A stretch of DNA of 33,018 nt from Curtobacterium sp. Leaf183 (GCF_001424385.1 NZ_LMPO01000012.1:107876-140893), one strand, 5' to 3'. Numbered from the stretch's first letter, positions 23,009 to 32,951 are shown. Program-made: numbers and translations. Notes: generated by a model from the sequence alone, not told the origin.

Positions 23009-24370
23009 ATGGCCCGCCCCCAGTCCACGTTCCGCTGCTCCGAGTGCGGGTGGACCACGATCAAGTGGGTCGGCCGCTGCGGTGAGTGCCAGTCCTGGGG
23101 CACGGTCGAGGACACCTCGGCCGTCACGGCGAGTGCTCGTGGCACCAGTGCCGTCGCCGTCACGGGGACCCGCATCGCGCAGCCCATCACCCAGGCCCGC
23201 GTCGGCGCCGTCCCACGCTGGACCAGCGGCATCGGTGAGTTCGACCGCGTGCTCGGTGGCGGCATCGTCCCCGGCGCAGCGGTCCTGCTGAGCGGCGAGC
23301 CCGGCGTCGGCAAGTCGACACTCCTGCTCGAGGTCGCCTCGCGTGCCGCGGCGACCGGCAAGCGCGTGCTCTACGTCAGCGCGGAAGAGTCCGTCGACCA
23401 GGTCCGCCTCCGCGCCGAGCGGACCGGCGCCATGCACGACGAGCTCTTCCTGGCGAGCGAGGTCGACCTCGGCGTCATCCTCGGCCAGATCGACCAGGTC
23501 CAGCCCGACCTGCTCATCGCCGACTCGGTGCAGACCATCTCCTCGGCCTCGGTCGACGGCATCGCGGGCGGCACCTCCCAGGTCCGCGAAGTCGCATCGA
23601 CCCTGATCCGCGAAGCCAAGCAGCGCAACCTGCCGGTCCTGATCGTCGGGCACGTCACCAAGGACGGCTCGATCGCGGGTCCTCGACTGCTCGAGCACCT
23701 GGTCGACGTCGTCTGCCACTTCGAGGGCGACCGCCAGACCGCGCTCCGCTTCGTCCGCGCGCTGAAGAACCGCTTCGGCCCCACGGACGAAGTCGGCTGC
23801 TTCGACATGGCGGGCGACGGCATCCATGAGGTCCCGGATCCCAGCGGCCTGTTCATGTCCCGCAACGGCACACCCGTGTCCGGCACGTGCATCACGGTCG
23901 CGATGGAGGGACGCCGGGCGCTCCCCGTCGAGGTCCAGGCACTCGTCGTCCCCAGTTCGGCGCCGCAGCCGCGCCGGGTCGTCAACGGCGTCGACTCCTC
24001 ACGCGTCGCGATGCTGCTCGCGGTGCTCGAACGTCGGGCGGGCATCAAGCTGTCCGACGCAGACGTCTACGTCTCGACGGTCGGCGGCATGAAGCTGACC
24101 GAACCCGGCGCCGACCTGGCGATCGTGCTGGCCCTCGCCAGCGCGGCACGCGACCGTCCGTACCCGCACACGCTCGCTGCGATCGGCGAGATCAGCCTGG
24201 CCGGCGAGATCCGCGCCGCCACCGGCGCCAAGCAGCGCGCGAACGAGGCCCGGCGACTCGGCTTCACGACCGTGCTCGGCGCCGACGCCGAACACCTGCG
24301 CGAAGCACTGCGCGTCGCGTTCTCGATGACGAAGTCCGTCCGCGAACGCGAGCTCGACGCCGCCTTCTAG
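23009..24370 (+). CDS. radA: DNA repair protein RadA/Sms
   Basis: A 453-residue protein of normal length. A C4 zinc finger (Cys10, 13, 24, 27) is followed by a RecA-like ATPase with Walker A GEPGVGKST (96-104), the RadA motif KNRFG and a Lon-like C-terminal domain ('DVYVSTVGGMKLTEPGADLA' and the TGAKQRANEARRLGF end). RadA drives branch migration and processing of recombination intermediates in the cytoplasm. ATG 23009 lies 6 nt after TAACCT (22997-23002), so it is likely leaderless, and this box overlaps the stop codon of the preceding gene. The gene ends 15 nt before the convergent SseB-like gene. Confidence 0.96.
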   Translation: MARPQSTFRCSECGWTTIKWVGRCGECQSWGTVEDTSAVTASARGTSAVAVTGTRIAQPITQARVGAVPRWTSGIGEFDRVLGGGIVPGAAVLLSGEPGVGKSTLLLEVASRAAATGKRVLYVSAEESVDQVRLRAERTGAMHDELFLASEVDLGVILGQIDQVQPDLLIADSVQTISSASVDGIAGGTSQVREVASTLIREAKQRNLPVLIVGHVTKDGSIAGPRLLEHLVDVVCHFEGDRQTALRFVRALKNRFGPTDEVGCFDMAGDGIHEVPDPSGLFMSRNGTPVSGTCITVAMEGRRALPVEVQALVVPSSAPQPRRVVNGVDSSRVAMLLAVLERRAGIKLSDADVYVSTVGGMKLTEPGADLAIVLALASAARDRPYPHTLAAIGEISLAGEIRAATGAKQRANEARRLGFTTVLGADAEHLREALRVAFSMTKSVRERELDAAF

Positions 24371-24385
24371 TCGGCGTTCACCGCG

Positions 24386-24775
24386 TCAGGCGCGCAATGC
24401 GGCCAGCAGGTCCGTCGGCGACGACTGCATGGTGTGCGGGCCCGCGATGTCGAAGAACACACCCTCGAGCGAGTCCAGGTGCGCGGCGAGGAACTCCTCG
24501 AGCCGAGCGGCGTCGTAGACCATGACCTGCCGGACCTTCTCGTCCGGGACCATCGCCGTGTAGGCATCAGCCGAGGAGAACAGCAGCAGGATGCGCTGCT
24601 CCGACCCTTCCCGACCGAACACGCGCACCTGCATGTCCTTCTTGCCGGTGACCAGCCGCGGCACGATCACGATGTCGTGTCGCAGGGCGTACGCCACCGC
24701 TGCCACGTCCTGCTGCGCAAGCGCTTCCTCGAGCTGTTCGCTCCGGAATCGCTGTTCCTTCTCTGCCATCACCAT
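24386..24775 (-). CDS. SseB-like N-terminal domain protein
   Basis: A protein of about 129 residues that resembles the SseB N-terminal domain family: an N-terminal segment 'LEEALAQQDVAAVAYALRHD' and then 'FGREGSEQRILLLFSSADAY' and 'DAARLEEFLAAHLDSLEGVF'. The family has no agreed biochemical role. The start is uncertain: ATG 24775, ATG 24769 and GTG 24784 are all in frame, and GGGGAAA lies upstream of the GTG. TAGCGT (24839-24834) is a candidate -10 box on this strand and shares two bases with a plus-strand TACGTT. It converges with radA. Confidence 0.7.
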   Translation of the reverse strand: MVMAEKEQRFRSEQLEEALAQQDVAAVAYALRHDIVIVPRLVTGKKDMQVRVFGREGSEQRILLLFSSADAYTAMVPDEKVRQVMVYDAARLEEFLAAHLDSLEGVFFDIAGPHTMQSSPTDLLAALRA

Positions 24776-24784
24776 CAAGTTCAC

Positions 24785-25064
24785 CAGATTTCCCCGGATA
24801 CCGGCGACCTCGTCTGGCCCTTCCTCCCCAGACACGCTACGTTGGTCACACCGCTTCGGCGGCGTCCAACGTCTGGACGAGGTGGTTTTGCCCCTCAACC
24901 AGACTCATGGGTCAGTGCAACCGGGTCTTCGACCCACCGTCTGATCCCGCACCCGTCCCGCCGGCACCTGCCCGCGTGGCGCATCATCCTCGTCGACATA
25001 CGACGAGGCTCCGTCTGCGTGTCATACCGCGATGGAAAGCAAGAACAGTTAAGGAAACGCCATC
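24785..25064 (+). promoter_or_regulatory. Structured leader and promoter region of the cold-shock gene
   Basis: This gene-free stretch of about 280 nt is full of inverted repeats. ACGTTGG (24839-24845) and CCAACGT (24866-24872) enclose CCGC-TTCG-GCGG (24851-24862), a stem capped by a very stable UUCG loop. GGGTC occurs at 24909 and 24923, and both copies can pair with GACCC (24931-24935), so two folds exclude each other. CCTCGTCG (24988-24995) pairs with CGACGAGG (25001-25008) across ACATA. TACGTT (24838-24843) is a candidate -10 box that would give a leader of about 215 nt. Long leaders that refold with temperature are known for cspA in E. coli. Confidence 0.5.
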
Positions 25065-25271
25065 ATGGCAACTGGAACCGTCAAGTGGTTTAACAACGAA
25101 AAGGGCTTCGGGTTCATCGCCCCGGACGACAACAGCGCCGACGTCTTCGCGCACTTCTCGGCGATCTCGGGCAGCGGCTACCGCGGCCTCGAAGAGAACC
25201 AGAAGGTGGAGTTCGAGATCACTGAGGGCCGCAAGGGCCCGCAGGCGGAGAACATCACCGTCATCGGCTGA
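25065..25271 (+). CDS. Cold-shock domain protein (CspA family)
   Basis: A 68-residue single-domain RNA-binding protein. RNP1 KGFGFI (residues 13-18) and RNP2-like VFAHFSAI are intact, and the TVKWFN start is typical. It binds single-stranded RNA or DNA and acts as an RNA chaperone. ATG 25065 has AAGGAAA 7-8 nt upstream. The leader before it is long and highly structured, pointing to control at the RNA level. A palindrome downstream may end the transcript. Confidence 0.95.
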   Translation: MATGTVKWFNNEKGFGFIAPDDNSADVFAHFSAISGSGYRGLEENQKVEFEITEGRKGPQAENITVIG

Positions 25272-25333
25272 ACCCCAGGGGAACGCTGACCGTCATCCGG
25301 TCGGCTGACCCCGAACACGACCGCGGTCGGACT

Positions 25334-25366
25334 CGATCGAACCTTCGTCATGACGAAGTTCGATCG
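25334..25366. repeat. Long inverted repeat between csp and the lipoprotein gene
   Basis: Arms of 16 nt, CGATCGAAC-TTCGTCA with one bulged C (25334-25350) and TGACGAAGTTCGATCG (25351-25366), meet at TCATGA with no loop. It lies 62 nt after the cold-shock stop codon and 21 nt before the lipoprotein ATG. It could be a terminator without a T tract, or an operator over the promoter of the next gene. Confidence 0.75.
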
Positions 25367-25387
25367 GCCGGCCGCGATTGTGTTTGT

Positions 25388-25834
25388 ATGACCTTTCGCA
25401 CCACCATCGGCCGCACGTCCGCCGCACTCGTCCTGGGCGCTGCAGCCCTCGCTCTGACGGGCTGCGCCCAGATCCACCAGCAGGTCGGCAATGCCTGGGC
25501 CGTCACCTACGAGGTCAGCGTCGACTCCGCAGACGCCAGCACCCTGCGAGACGTCGCCTTCGTCGGCTCCGAGAGCCGCGGCGACGCGCCGGAGAAGCGG
25601 ACGCTGTCAACCGCGTCGACCAAGCCCGGTGCCGGCGACGGTGACGACGGCGCGACCTGGACGCACGAGTCGATCGTCCTCGCCGAGGACCCGGCCTCCG
25701 TCATGGCGACCCCTGAGGACGGCCGGACGGCGACCTGCCGCATCCTGCTCGACGGCAAGCGCGTGATCGCCGAGGAACAGGGCCAGCCCGGGCAGCCCGT
25801 CCACTGCAAGGTGACCACACCGAAGTTCGACTGA
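25388..25834 (+). CDS. Small lipoprotein, possibly MmpS-like
   Basis: A 148-residue protein with a signal peptide and lipobox LTGC (Cys near residue 26), so it is lipid-anchored at the outer face of the membrane. The mature part is mostly beta-strand: 'AVTYEVSVDSADASTLRDVAF' (written as one strand pair), a low-complexity Gly/Asp loop, then 'ATCRILLDGKRVIAEEQGQPG' and 'VHCKV' with two Cys. The spacing resembles MmpS-like or related transport accessory domains, but this is only a guess. No ribosome-binding site is visible, so it may be leaderless with GATTGT (25376-25381) as a weak -10. A 17-nt tandem duplication covers its stop codon. Confidence 0.7.
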   Translation: MTFRTTIGRTSAALVLGAAALALTGCAQIHQQVGNAWAVTYEVSVDSADASTLRDVAFVGSESRGDAPEKRTLSTASTKPGAGDGDDGATWTHESIVLAEDPASVMATPEDGRTATCRILLDGKRVIAEEQGQPGQPVHCKVTTPKFD

Positions 25835-25861
25835 CGCCGGGGTCCGACTGACGCCGGGGTC
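25828..25861. repeat. Perfect tandem duplication of 17 nt over a stop codon
   Basis: The unit CGACTGACGCCGGGGTC occurs twice, back to back (25828-25844 and 25845-25861). The first copy contains the lipoprotein stop codon. It looks like a recent slippage event. Confidence 0.9.
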
Positions 25862-25867
25862 CTCGGC

Positions 25868-26572
25868 TCAGTTCAGGATGAACTGCGCCGAGTCCGCCGA
25901 CGTGATGTTCCCCACGGACACCTGCAGGTGGTAGCTCGCTCCCGCACCGGTCACCGACGGCCGAGACGAGTCGCACGTGGACGTCGACGACCGGGTGCGG
26001 TCCCACGCGATCGCCGGCGTGGTCAGGGTCTGCCCGGCCTTGATCGTGACGTCCTGGTTCGTCCCGCCGGTCTGGCAGTCCTTCGACGACCAGTACTGCT
26101 CCTCGCCGGAGCTGATCGTCAGGACCTGCTGCGCCGAGCCGAGGTCCATGTGGCAGGACTTCGATCCGGTGTTCTCGATCGACATCGCGATCTTCGGGTC
26201 CTCGGTGGGGCCGTAGGCGCTCTTGTCGAGCACCGGCTTGAGCGCGATCTGCCCCTTGCCGCAGGTGTCCCCGTCTGCGGCGGAACCGTCAGCAGAACCG
26301 TCAGCAGAAGCAGAAGCCGAAGAACCGGGCGACGACGACCCCGACGACGGCGCGGACGACGCCGAAGCGGCGGACGCAGGGGATGACGCAGCGGCCCGCG
26401 GCGAGGCGGACGGGGAGCCCGAGGCGGCGACGGACGGAGCACCGTTCCCCCGACCGATGACGATGAGCACGACCACGATCACGACGATCGCGACGGCCCC
26501 GAGCACGGTCAGACGACGGCGCCAGTACACGCCCGGCTTCTGCGGGCCGACGGGGTGACGGAACGACGACAT
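25868..26572 (-). CDS. Membrane-anchored protein with Ser/Ala-rich linker and Cys-containing outer domain
   Basis: A 234-residue protein with a basic N-terminus, one strongly hydrophobic helix (about residues 22-42), a low-complexity Ser/Ala/Gly/Pro linker (about 48-105) and an outer domain with four Cys (the CGKGQ, SCHMD, DCQTG and TCDSS segments), likely two disulfides. I do not recognise the domain; similar anchored proteins are common in Microbacteriaceae. ATG 26572 follows TACCCT (26584-26579, minus strand) by 6 nt, so it appears leaderless; GTG 26578 would add two residues. It is convergent with the lipoprotein gene. Confidence 0.75.
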   Translation of the reverse strand: MSSFRHPVGPQKPGVYWRRRLTVLGAVAIVVIVVVLIVIGRGNGAPSVAASGSPSASPRAAASSPASAASASSAPSSGSSSPGSSASASADGSADGSAADGDTCGKGQIALKPVLDKSAYGPTEDPKIAMSIENTGSKSCHMDLGSAQQVLTISSGEEQYWSSKDCQTGGTNQDVTIKAGQTLTTPAIAWDRTRSSTSTCDSSRPSVTGAGASYHLQVSVGNITSADSAQFILN

Positions 26573-26636
26573 GCGCACAGGGTAGGAGACGCCCGGCGCC
26601 CCGCGACGGAACCCCGCCGACGGCCGACGGAAAGCG

Positions 26637-27179
26637 TCAGAGGATCTTCAGCATGCGGGTGTTGCCGAGCGTGTTCGGCTTGACCCGCGCCAGGTCGAGG
26701 AACTCCGCCACGCCCTCGTCCGACGACCGCACGAGCTCGGCGTAGACGGACGGTTCGACGACCTGCTCGCCGATCTCCAGGTACCCGTGCTTCGCGAAGA
26801 AGTCGACCTCGAACGTCAGGCAGAAGATCCGCGCAACGCCGAGTTCTCGCGCGTCGTGCTCGAGCGCCTCGAGCATGCGGTGCCCGACCCGCTTGTGGAT
26901 CCAGTCCGCGTCGAGGGCCAGGGTCCGCACCTCGGCGATGTCGTCCCAGAACACGGCCAGGGCACCGCACCCGATCGGGGTGCCGTCGGGACCCTCGGCG
27001 ATCCGGAACTGCTGGATCGAGCCGTAGAGGGCCACGTTCTCCTTGCCGAGCAGGATCCGCCGGTCGACGTAGGGCGAGATGAGCCGCTGGATGTGGGGCA
27101 CGTCCGACGCCAGCGCAGGGCGCACCAGGATGCCGTGGTCGTCCCGCTCGTGGAACGCGTGCTTGCCGTGCTCAGTCAT
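26637..27179 (-). CDS. Amino-acid N-acetyltransferase, short ArgA-type (N-acetylglutamate synthase-like)
   Basis: A 180-residue GNAT protein. Typical parts are 'LVRPALASDVPHIQRLI', the substrate segment 'YVDRRILLGKENVALYGSIQ' and the acetyl-CoA-binding region 'AEVRTLALDADWIHKRVGHR', followed by 'FEVDFFAKHGY'. Length and layout match the short N-acetylglutamate synthases of actinobacteria (Rv2747-like), which start arginine synthesis. I chose ATG 27179, which lies 8 nt after TAGTGT (27193-27188, minus strand), so it is probably leaderless; longer in-frame starts lie upstream of that box. It is divergent from the SRPBCC gene. Confidence 0.85.
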   Translation of the reverse strand: MTEHGKHAFHERDDHGILVRPALASDVPHIQRLISPYVDRRILLGKENVALYGSIQQFRIAEGPDGTPIGCGALAVFWDDIAEVRTLALDADWIHKRVGHRMLEALEHDARELGVARIFCLTFEVDFFAKHGYLEIGEQVVEPSVYAELVRSSDEGVAEFLDLARVKPNTLGNTRMLKIL

Positions 27180-27240
27180 CGGCGTCAACACTAGCCCGAG
27201 CCTGTGCCGCGCCCAGCCCCACCCGCATACCGTCGAGGTC

Positions 27241-27693
27241 ATGCCCCAGATCATCGAGACCATCGACGTCAACGTCCCCGTCAGCGCCGCCTACGGGCAG
27301 TGGACCCGCTTCGAGGAGTTCCCGCACTTCCTCGACGAGGTCGAGGAGATCGTCCAGGTCGACGACACGACCACCGACTGGACCGTCAAGGTCGCCGGTC
27401 AGGAGCGCAAGTTCCGCGCCGTCATCTCCGAGCAGCACCCCGACGAGCGCGTCGCCTGGACCGTGAAGGACGGCGAGACCGACCATGCCGGCGTCGTCAC
27501 TTTCCACAAGCTCGCCGACGCCGAGACCCGCGTCACCGTGCAGATCGACTGGCAGCCCTCCGGCTTCCTCGAGAAGCTCGGTTCGGCCGTGGGCGTCGGT
27601 GGCCACGCGGTCAAGAAGGACCTGCAGAACTACAAGGAGCGTGTCGAGTCCGCTCCCGCCGACGCCGGCTGGCGTGGCGACGTGCAGGCCTGA
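27241..27693 (+). CDS. SRPBCC family protein (polyketide cyclase/dehydrase-like)
   Basis: A 150-residue single-domain protein: 'IDVNVPVSAAYGQWTRFEEF' followed by PHFLDEVEEI and 'WTVKVAGQERKFRAVISEQH' are characteristic of START-like SRPBCC proteins that bind hydrophobic ligands. ATG 27241 lies 7 nt after TACCGT (27228-27233), so it is probably leaderless. The two divergent leaderless promoters with the N-acetyltransferase gene leave only about 60 nt between starts. A hairpin terminator follows the stop by 16 nt. Confidence 0.88.
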   Translation: MPQIIETIDVNVPVSAAYGQWTRFEEFPHFLDEVEEIVQVDDTTTDWTVKVAGQERKFRAVISEQHPDERVAWTVKDGETDHAGVVTFHKLADAETRVTVQIDWQPSGFLEKLGSAVGVGGHAVKKDLQNYKERVESAPADAGWRGDVQA

Positions 27694-27708
27694 TCCCCTG
27701 CTGAACGA

Positions 27709-27745
27709 CCGGAGGCCCGTGCTGGGAACCAGCACGGGCCTCCGG
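27709..27745 (+). terminator. Hairpin terminator of the SRPBCC gene (shorter relative of the palindromic elements)
   Basis: Arms of 17 nt (27709-27725 and 27729-27745) pair perfectly around a GAA loop. The GGAGGCCC/GGGCCTCC part is shared with the larger palindromes. The -10 box of the next gene starts 3 nt after the stem. Confidence 0.85.
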
Positions 27746-27760
27746 CGTACCGTCCGGCAC

Positions 27761-27943
27761 ATGGACAAGGACACCAACCCGGAACACCGCGAGGACAACG
27801 GGTCCCTCGCCGATCTCAACGACGAATCGATCGGGCACGCCTTCGACCAGACCAACGGTCTGGCTGACGGACTGACCGGTGATTCCGACGGCACCGCCGA
27901 GAGCGACGTCGCCAGCGACGCCGAACGAGGCGACCAGCTCTGA
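27761..27943 (+). CDS. Small acidic protein, 60 residues
   Basis: A short frame starting at ATG 27761, 7 nt after TACCGT (27748-27753), so probably leaderless. The product is rich in Asp, Glu, Asn and Gly with few hydrophobic residues, has no Cys, and looks disordered. It begins MDKDTNPEHRED and ends SDAERGDQL. Terminators lie on both sides, making it an independent single-gene unit. I do not recognise it. Similar short acidic proteins are common in actinobacteria, often as stress proteins, but nothing in the sequence proves that. Confidence 0.6.
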   Translation: MDKDTNPEHREDNGSLADLNDESIGHAFDQTNGLADGLTGDSDGTAESDVASDAERGDQL

Positions 27944-27957
27944 CAACCGACGACCAC

Positions 27958-28003
27958 ACAGACGGGAGGCCCGGTGCCAGCTGGCACCGGGCCTCCCGTC
28001 TGT
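27958..28003. terminator. Long perfect palindrome, bidirectional terminator (copy 4)
   Basis: Arms of 23 nt (27958-27980 and 27981-28003) pair without mismatch around CAGCTG. It lies between the convergent small acidic gene and clpC and would serve both. The core matches copy 2 exactly. Confidence 0.85.
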
Positions 28004-28015
28004 CTGTGCTCGGTT

Positions 28016-30538
<2,523 letters not shown>

Positions 30539-30747
30539 GTGCTCTCCCTTGGCCCTTCGTACCGGGCCGACAGCTGCACCGGGCTCGTGTGAGTCCGGTC
30601 ACGTACTCCGAGAGTAACCAGCGCTCCGCCCTCGGGCTGCCCCTGTTCGCCGTGGGCGTGACCACCGTGCTCCCGGTGCGCTTCCCGGTCCCCGGGACGA
30701 CCCACACGGCAGCGTGGCGGGCAGGTCCGCCCGGTAGCATCCGGCAC

Positions 30748-31680
30748 ATGGAGCAGCCCGTCGTCGGTCTCGTCGTGCACCCGACCAAGAACGTGCAGGA
30801 GTCCGTCACGACCCTGCAGCGCTGGAACTCCTCCGGCCGCGGTCGCCTGGTCGCCCGCCGTATCGACGCCGCCCGCATCGGCGCGGTCATCGACGTGGTC
30901 GAGGACGAGGAGTTCACCGACATCGTCGACCTGGTGGTCGCGCTCGGTGGCGACGGCACGATGCTCGGGGCGATGCGCCTCGTCGCGAAGCGCCCGGTAC
31001 CGGTGCTCGGCGTCAACCACGGCAACGTCGGGTTCCTGGTCGAGATCGAGCCGCCGGAGCTCGAGGCCGCGCTGGAACGCCTGTCCGCCGGCGAGTACCA
31101 GCTCGAGCCGCACCACGCACTCGAGGCCAAGCTGACGTGGAGCGGCGCCCGCACCGACTACCTCGCGTTCAACGACCTGACGATCGTCCGCCGCCCGGGT
31201 GCCGGGCAGGTCTCCGCCGACCTCAGCGTCGGCGGCTTCGGGTACGGGTACTACCGCGCGGACGCCATCGTCGCGGCGACCCCGGCCGGCTCCACCGCGT
31301 ACAACTACGCCGCGGGCGGTCCGGTCCTGTCCCCCGCGCTCTCCGGGTCCGTCGTCACGCCGGTCGCGCCGATGGCGGGCATCGACCGCGCGGTGGTGCT
31401 CGCAGCCCGCGAGCGCTACCGGTTCGACATCGCCGAGGGCACCAGGAGCGCCGCACTCGAGGTCGACGGACTCGTCGTCGGCGAGGTCGCCACGGGCGCA
31501 CAGATCGACATGCGGCTGCGCAAGGACGCCGGCAGCGTCGTCCGGCTCGACGCCGAGCGGCACGGACGCACCGGGCGGGTGAAGCTGAGCCTGCTGGACC
31601 TGCCCGTCCGACCCGACCAGCTCGTGGAGCTGATCCCGAGCGACCTGCGGCAGAAGCTGCGACGCGAGGTCGAGGACTGA
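30748..31680 (+). CDS. NAD(+)/NADH kinase family protein (divergent)
   Basis: A 310-residue protein with the NAD-kinase fold: ALGGDGTMLGA (ATP/polyphosphate site), LGVNHGNVGFL, FNDLTIV where canonical enzymes have NE, and ATPAGSTAYNYAAGGP where TPTGSTAY is usual. A canonical proline/histidine segment after it is replaced by TPVAPMAGID. The key Gly and Asp residues are kept, so activity is likely, but it may be a second, specialised enzyme beside the main nadK. ATG 30748 lies 7 nt after TAGCAT (30735-30740), hence probably leaderless; the longer in-frame start at 30589 lies in the clpC promoter region and would precede that box. Confidence 0.85.
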   Translation: MEQPVVGLVVHPTKNVQESVTTLQRWNSSGRGRLVARRIDAARIGAVIDVVEDEEFTDIVDLVVALGGDGTMLGAMRLVAKRPVPVLGVNHGNVGFLVEIEPPELEAALERLSAGEYQLEPHHALEAKLTWSGARTDYLAFNDLTIVRRPGAGQVSADLSVGGFGYGYYRADAIVAATPAGSTAYNYAAGGPVLSPALSGSVVTPVAPMAGIDRAVVLAARERYRFDIAEGTRSAALEVDGLVVGEVATGAQIDMRLRKDAGSVVRLDAERHGRTGRVKLSLLDLPVRPDQLVELIPSDLRQKLRREVED

Positions 31681-31701
31681 GCCGTCCCCGGACATGGATG
31701 T

Positions 31702-31730
31702 GGCCCGCCCGAGCAGTGCTCGAGCGGGCC
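31702..31730. terminator. Hairpin terminator between convergent genes
   Basis: Arms of 13 nt (31702-31714 and 31718-31730) with one mismatch and an AGT loop lie 22 nt after the NAD kinase stop codon, facing the sigma factor gene. It probably works in both directions. Confidence 0.75.
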
Positions 31731-31822
31731 GTTCCCATCACCCCACCGGATCGCCTTCCCACAGGACGACCCGGGTTCCCCCAGTCGGCACCGCGCACGG
31801 CACCGACCGAAGCTGTTGCGCG

Positions 31823-32878
31823 CTACTCGGTCAGGTAGAGCTGCATGTCCTGCGAGACCGCCTTGGCGAAGAGGCGCAGCTTGGCACGCGACTCGACGCG
31901 GCTGACCGCCTGGCGCGTGGTGTGCACGATCTTCGAGATCTCGTCGAGCGTCATCGGCTTGTCGTCGTCGAGGCCGTAGCGCATGCGGATCACGTTGGCC
32001 TCGTCGCTCGGCAGTTCAGCGACGATCGAGCGGATGTCGCGGTGCAGGAGCGTGGTCTCGGTCAGCTCGTTCGGGGACGCGGCGTCCTCGTCCTCGATGA
32101 AGTCGCCCAGCTCGCTGTCGTCCGAGTCACCGACGACGGTGTGGATCGAGACCGGCTCGTGCGAGCGGCCCTTGAGGTCGACGAGCTCCTCGACCGACAT
32201 GCTCAGCTCTGCCGCGACCTCCTCGGGCATCGGCGCGCGGCCGAGGTCGACGGTCAGGTCACGCTCGGTGCGCGAGATCTTGTTGATGAGCTCGACGGTG
32301 TGCACCGGGATGCGGATCGTGCGGGCCTTGTCGGCGAGACCGCGGGAGATGGCCTGGCGGATCCACCACGTGGCGTACGTCGAGAACTTGTAGCCCTGCG
32401 TGAAGTCGAACTTCTCCACCGCGCGGACCAGGCCGAGGTTGCCCTCTTGGATGACGTCCATGAAGGGCAGGCCGCGCTGCGAGTAGCGCTTCGCGATGCT
32501 GACGACCAGGCGCAGGTTCGAGGTGATCATGCGCTCCTTGGCACGCTCACCGTCGCGGACGAGCCACTTGAGCTCACGCTGCAGGGCCTTGGGGAGGCCG
32601 GCCTCGGTGGCCAGCTTCTCGCCGGCGAACAGGCCGACCTCGATGCGGCGGGCGATGTCGGCTTCTTCCTCGGCGGTGAGGAGTGCCAGACGCCCGATGT
32701 GACGGAGGTAGTCACCGACCTGGTCGACCGATGCACCACGGACCCCGGCGAGCTGCTCGTCCGCCTCGACCTCGGCCACGGCGTCGAGCGTCGTGCTCTC
32801 GACCTTCGCGGTCTCGGTCTTCGCGGCCTTCTTCGTCCGGCGCGATGTCGTGCTCGGTGCTGTCGTTGCGATCGTCAT
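31823..32878 (-). CDS. RNA polymerase sigma factor, group 1/2 (SigA/SigB-like)
   Basis: A 351-residue sigma-70 protein. Region 1.2 ('VGDYLRHIGRLALLTAEEEA') is followed by region 2 (NLRLVVSIAKRY, 'DVIQEGNLGLVRAVEKFDF', 'YKFSTYATWWIRQAI'), region 3 and region 4 ('LDEISKIVHTTRQAVSRVES'). The N-terminal extension is short (about 40 Lys/Thr/Ala-rich residues), unlike the long one of many primary sigma factors, so a group 2 (SigB-like) factor is likely. The -10-recognition helix is of primary type. ATG 32878 has GGGAGAG upstream. Confidence 0.93.
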   Translation of the reverse strand: MTIATTAPSTTSRRTKKAAKTETAKVESTTLDAVAEVEADEQLAGVRGASVDQVGDYLRHIGRLALLTAEEEADIARRIEVGLFAGEKLATEAGLPKALQRELKWLVRDGERAKERMITSNLRLVVSIAKRYSQRGLPFMDVIQEGNLGLVRAVEKFDFTQGYKFSTYATWWIRQAISRGLADKARTIRIPVHTVELINKISRTERDLTVDLGRAPMPEEVAAELSMSVEELVDLKGRSHEPVSIHTVVGDSDDSELGDFIEDEDAASPNELTETTLLHRDIRSIVAELPSDEANVIRMRYGLDDDKPMTLDEISKIVHTTRQAVSRVESRAKLRLFAKAVSQDMQLYLTE

Positions 32879-32921
32879 GTGACTCTCCCTGCAGTGACGG
32901 TGACGGCGGTGGGTGAGACCA

Positions 32922-32951
32922 AGTAGAGCGGTCCGAGGGTGTACCCCACAA
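32922..32951 (-). promoter_or_regulatory. Candidate promoter of the sigma factor gene
   Basis: On the minus strand TTGTGG (32951-32946) and TCTACT (32927-32922) are 18 nt apart, giving a leader of about 35 nt before ATG 32878. Matches to consensus are moderate (3 of 6 and 4 of 6). Confidence 0.4.

Noticed and set aside
8477..28003. CRISPR array or insertion-sequence ends made of the repeated palindromes
   Set aside because: Copies are kilobases apart with ordinary genes between them; there are no spacers of equal size, no transposase and no target-site duplications.
30539..30747. CtsR or HrcA (CIRCE) operator before clpC
   Set aside because: I looked for heptad direct repeats and a long inverted repeat in the clpC upstream region and saw neither.
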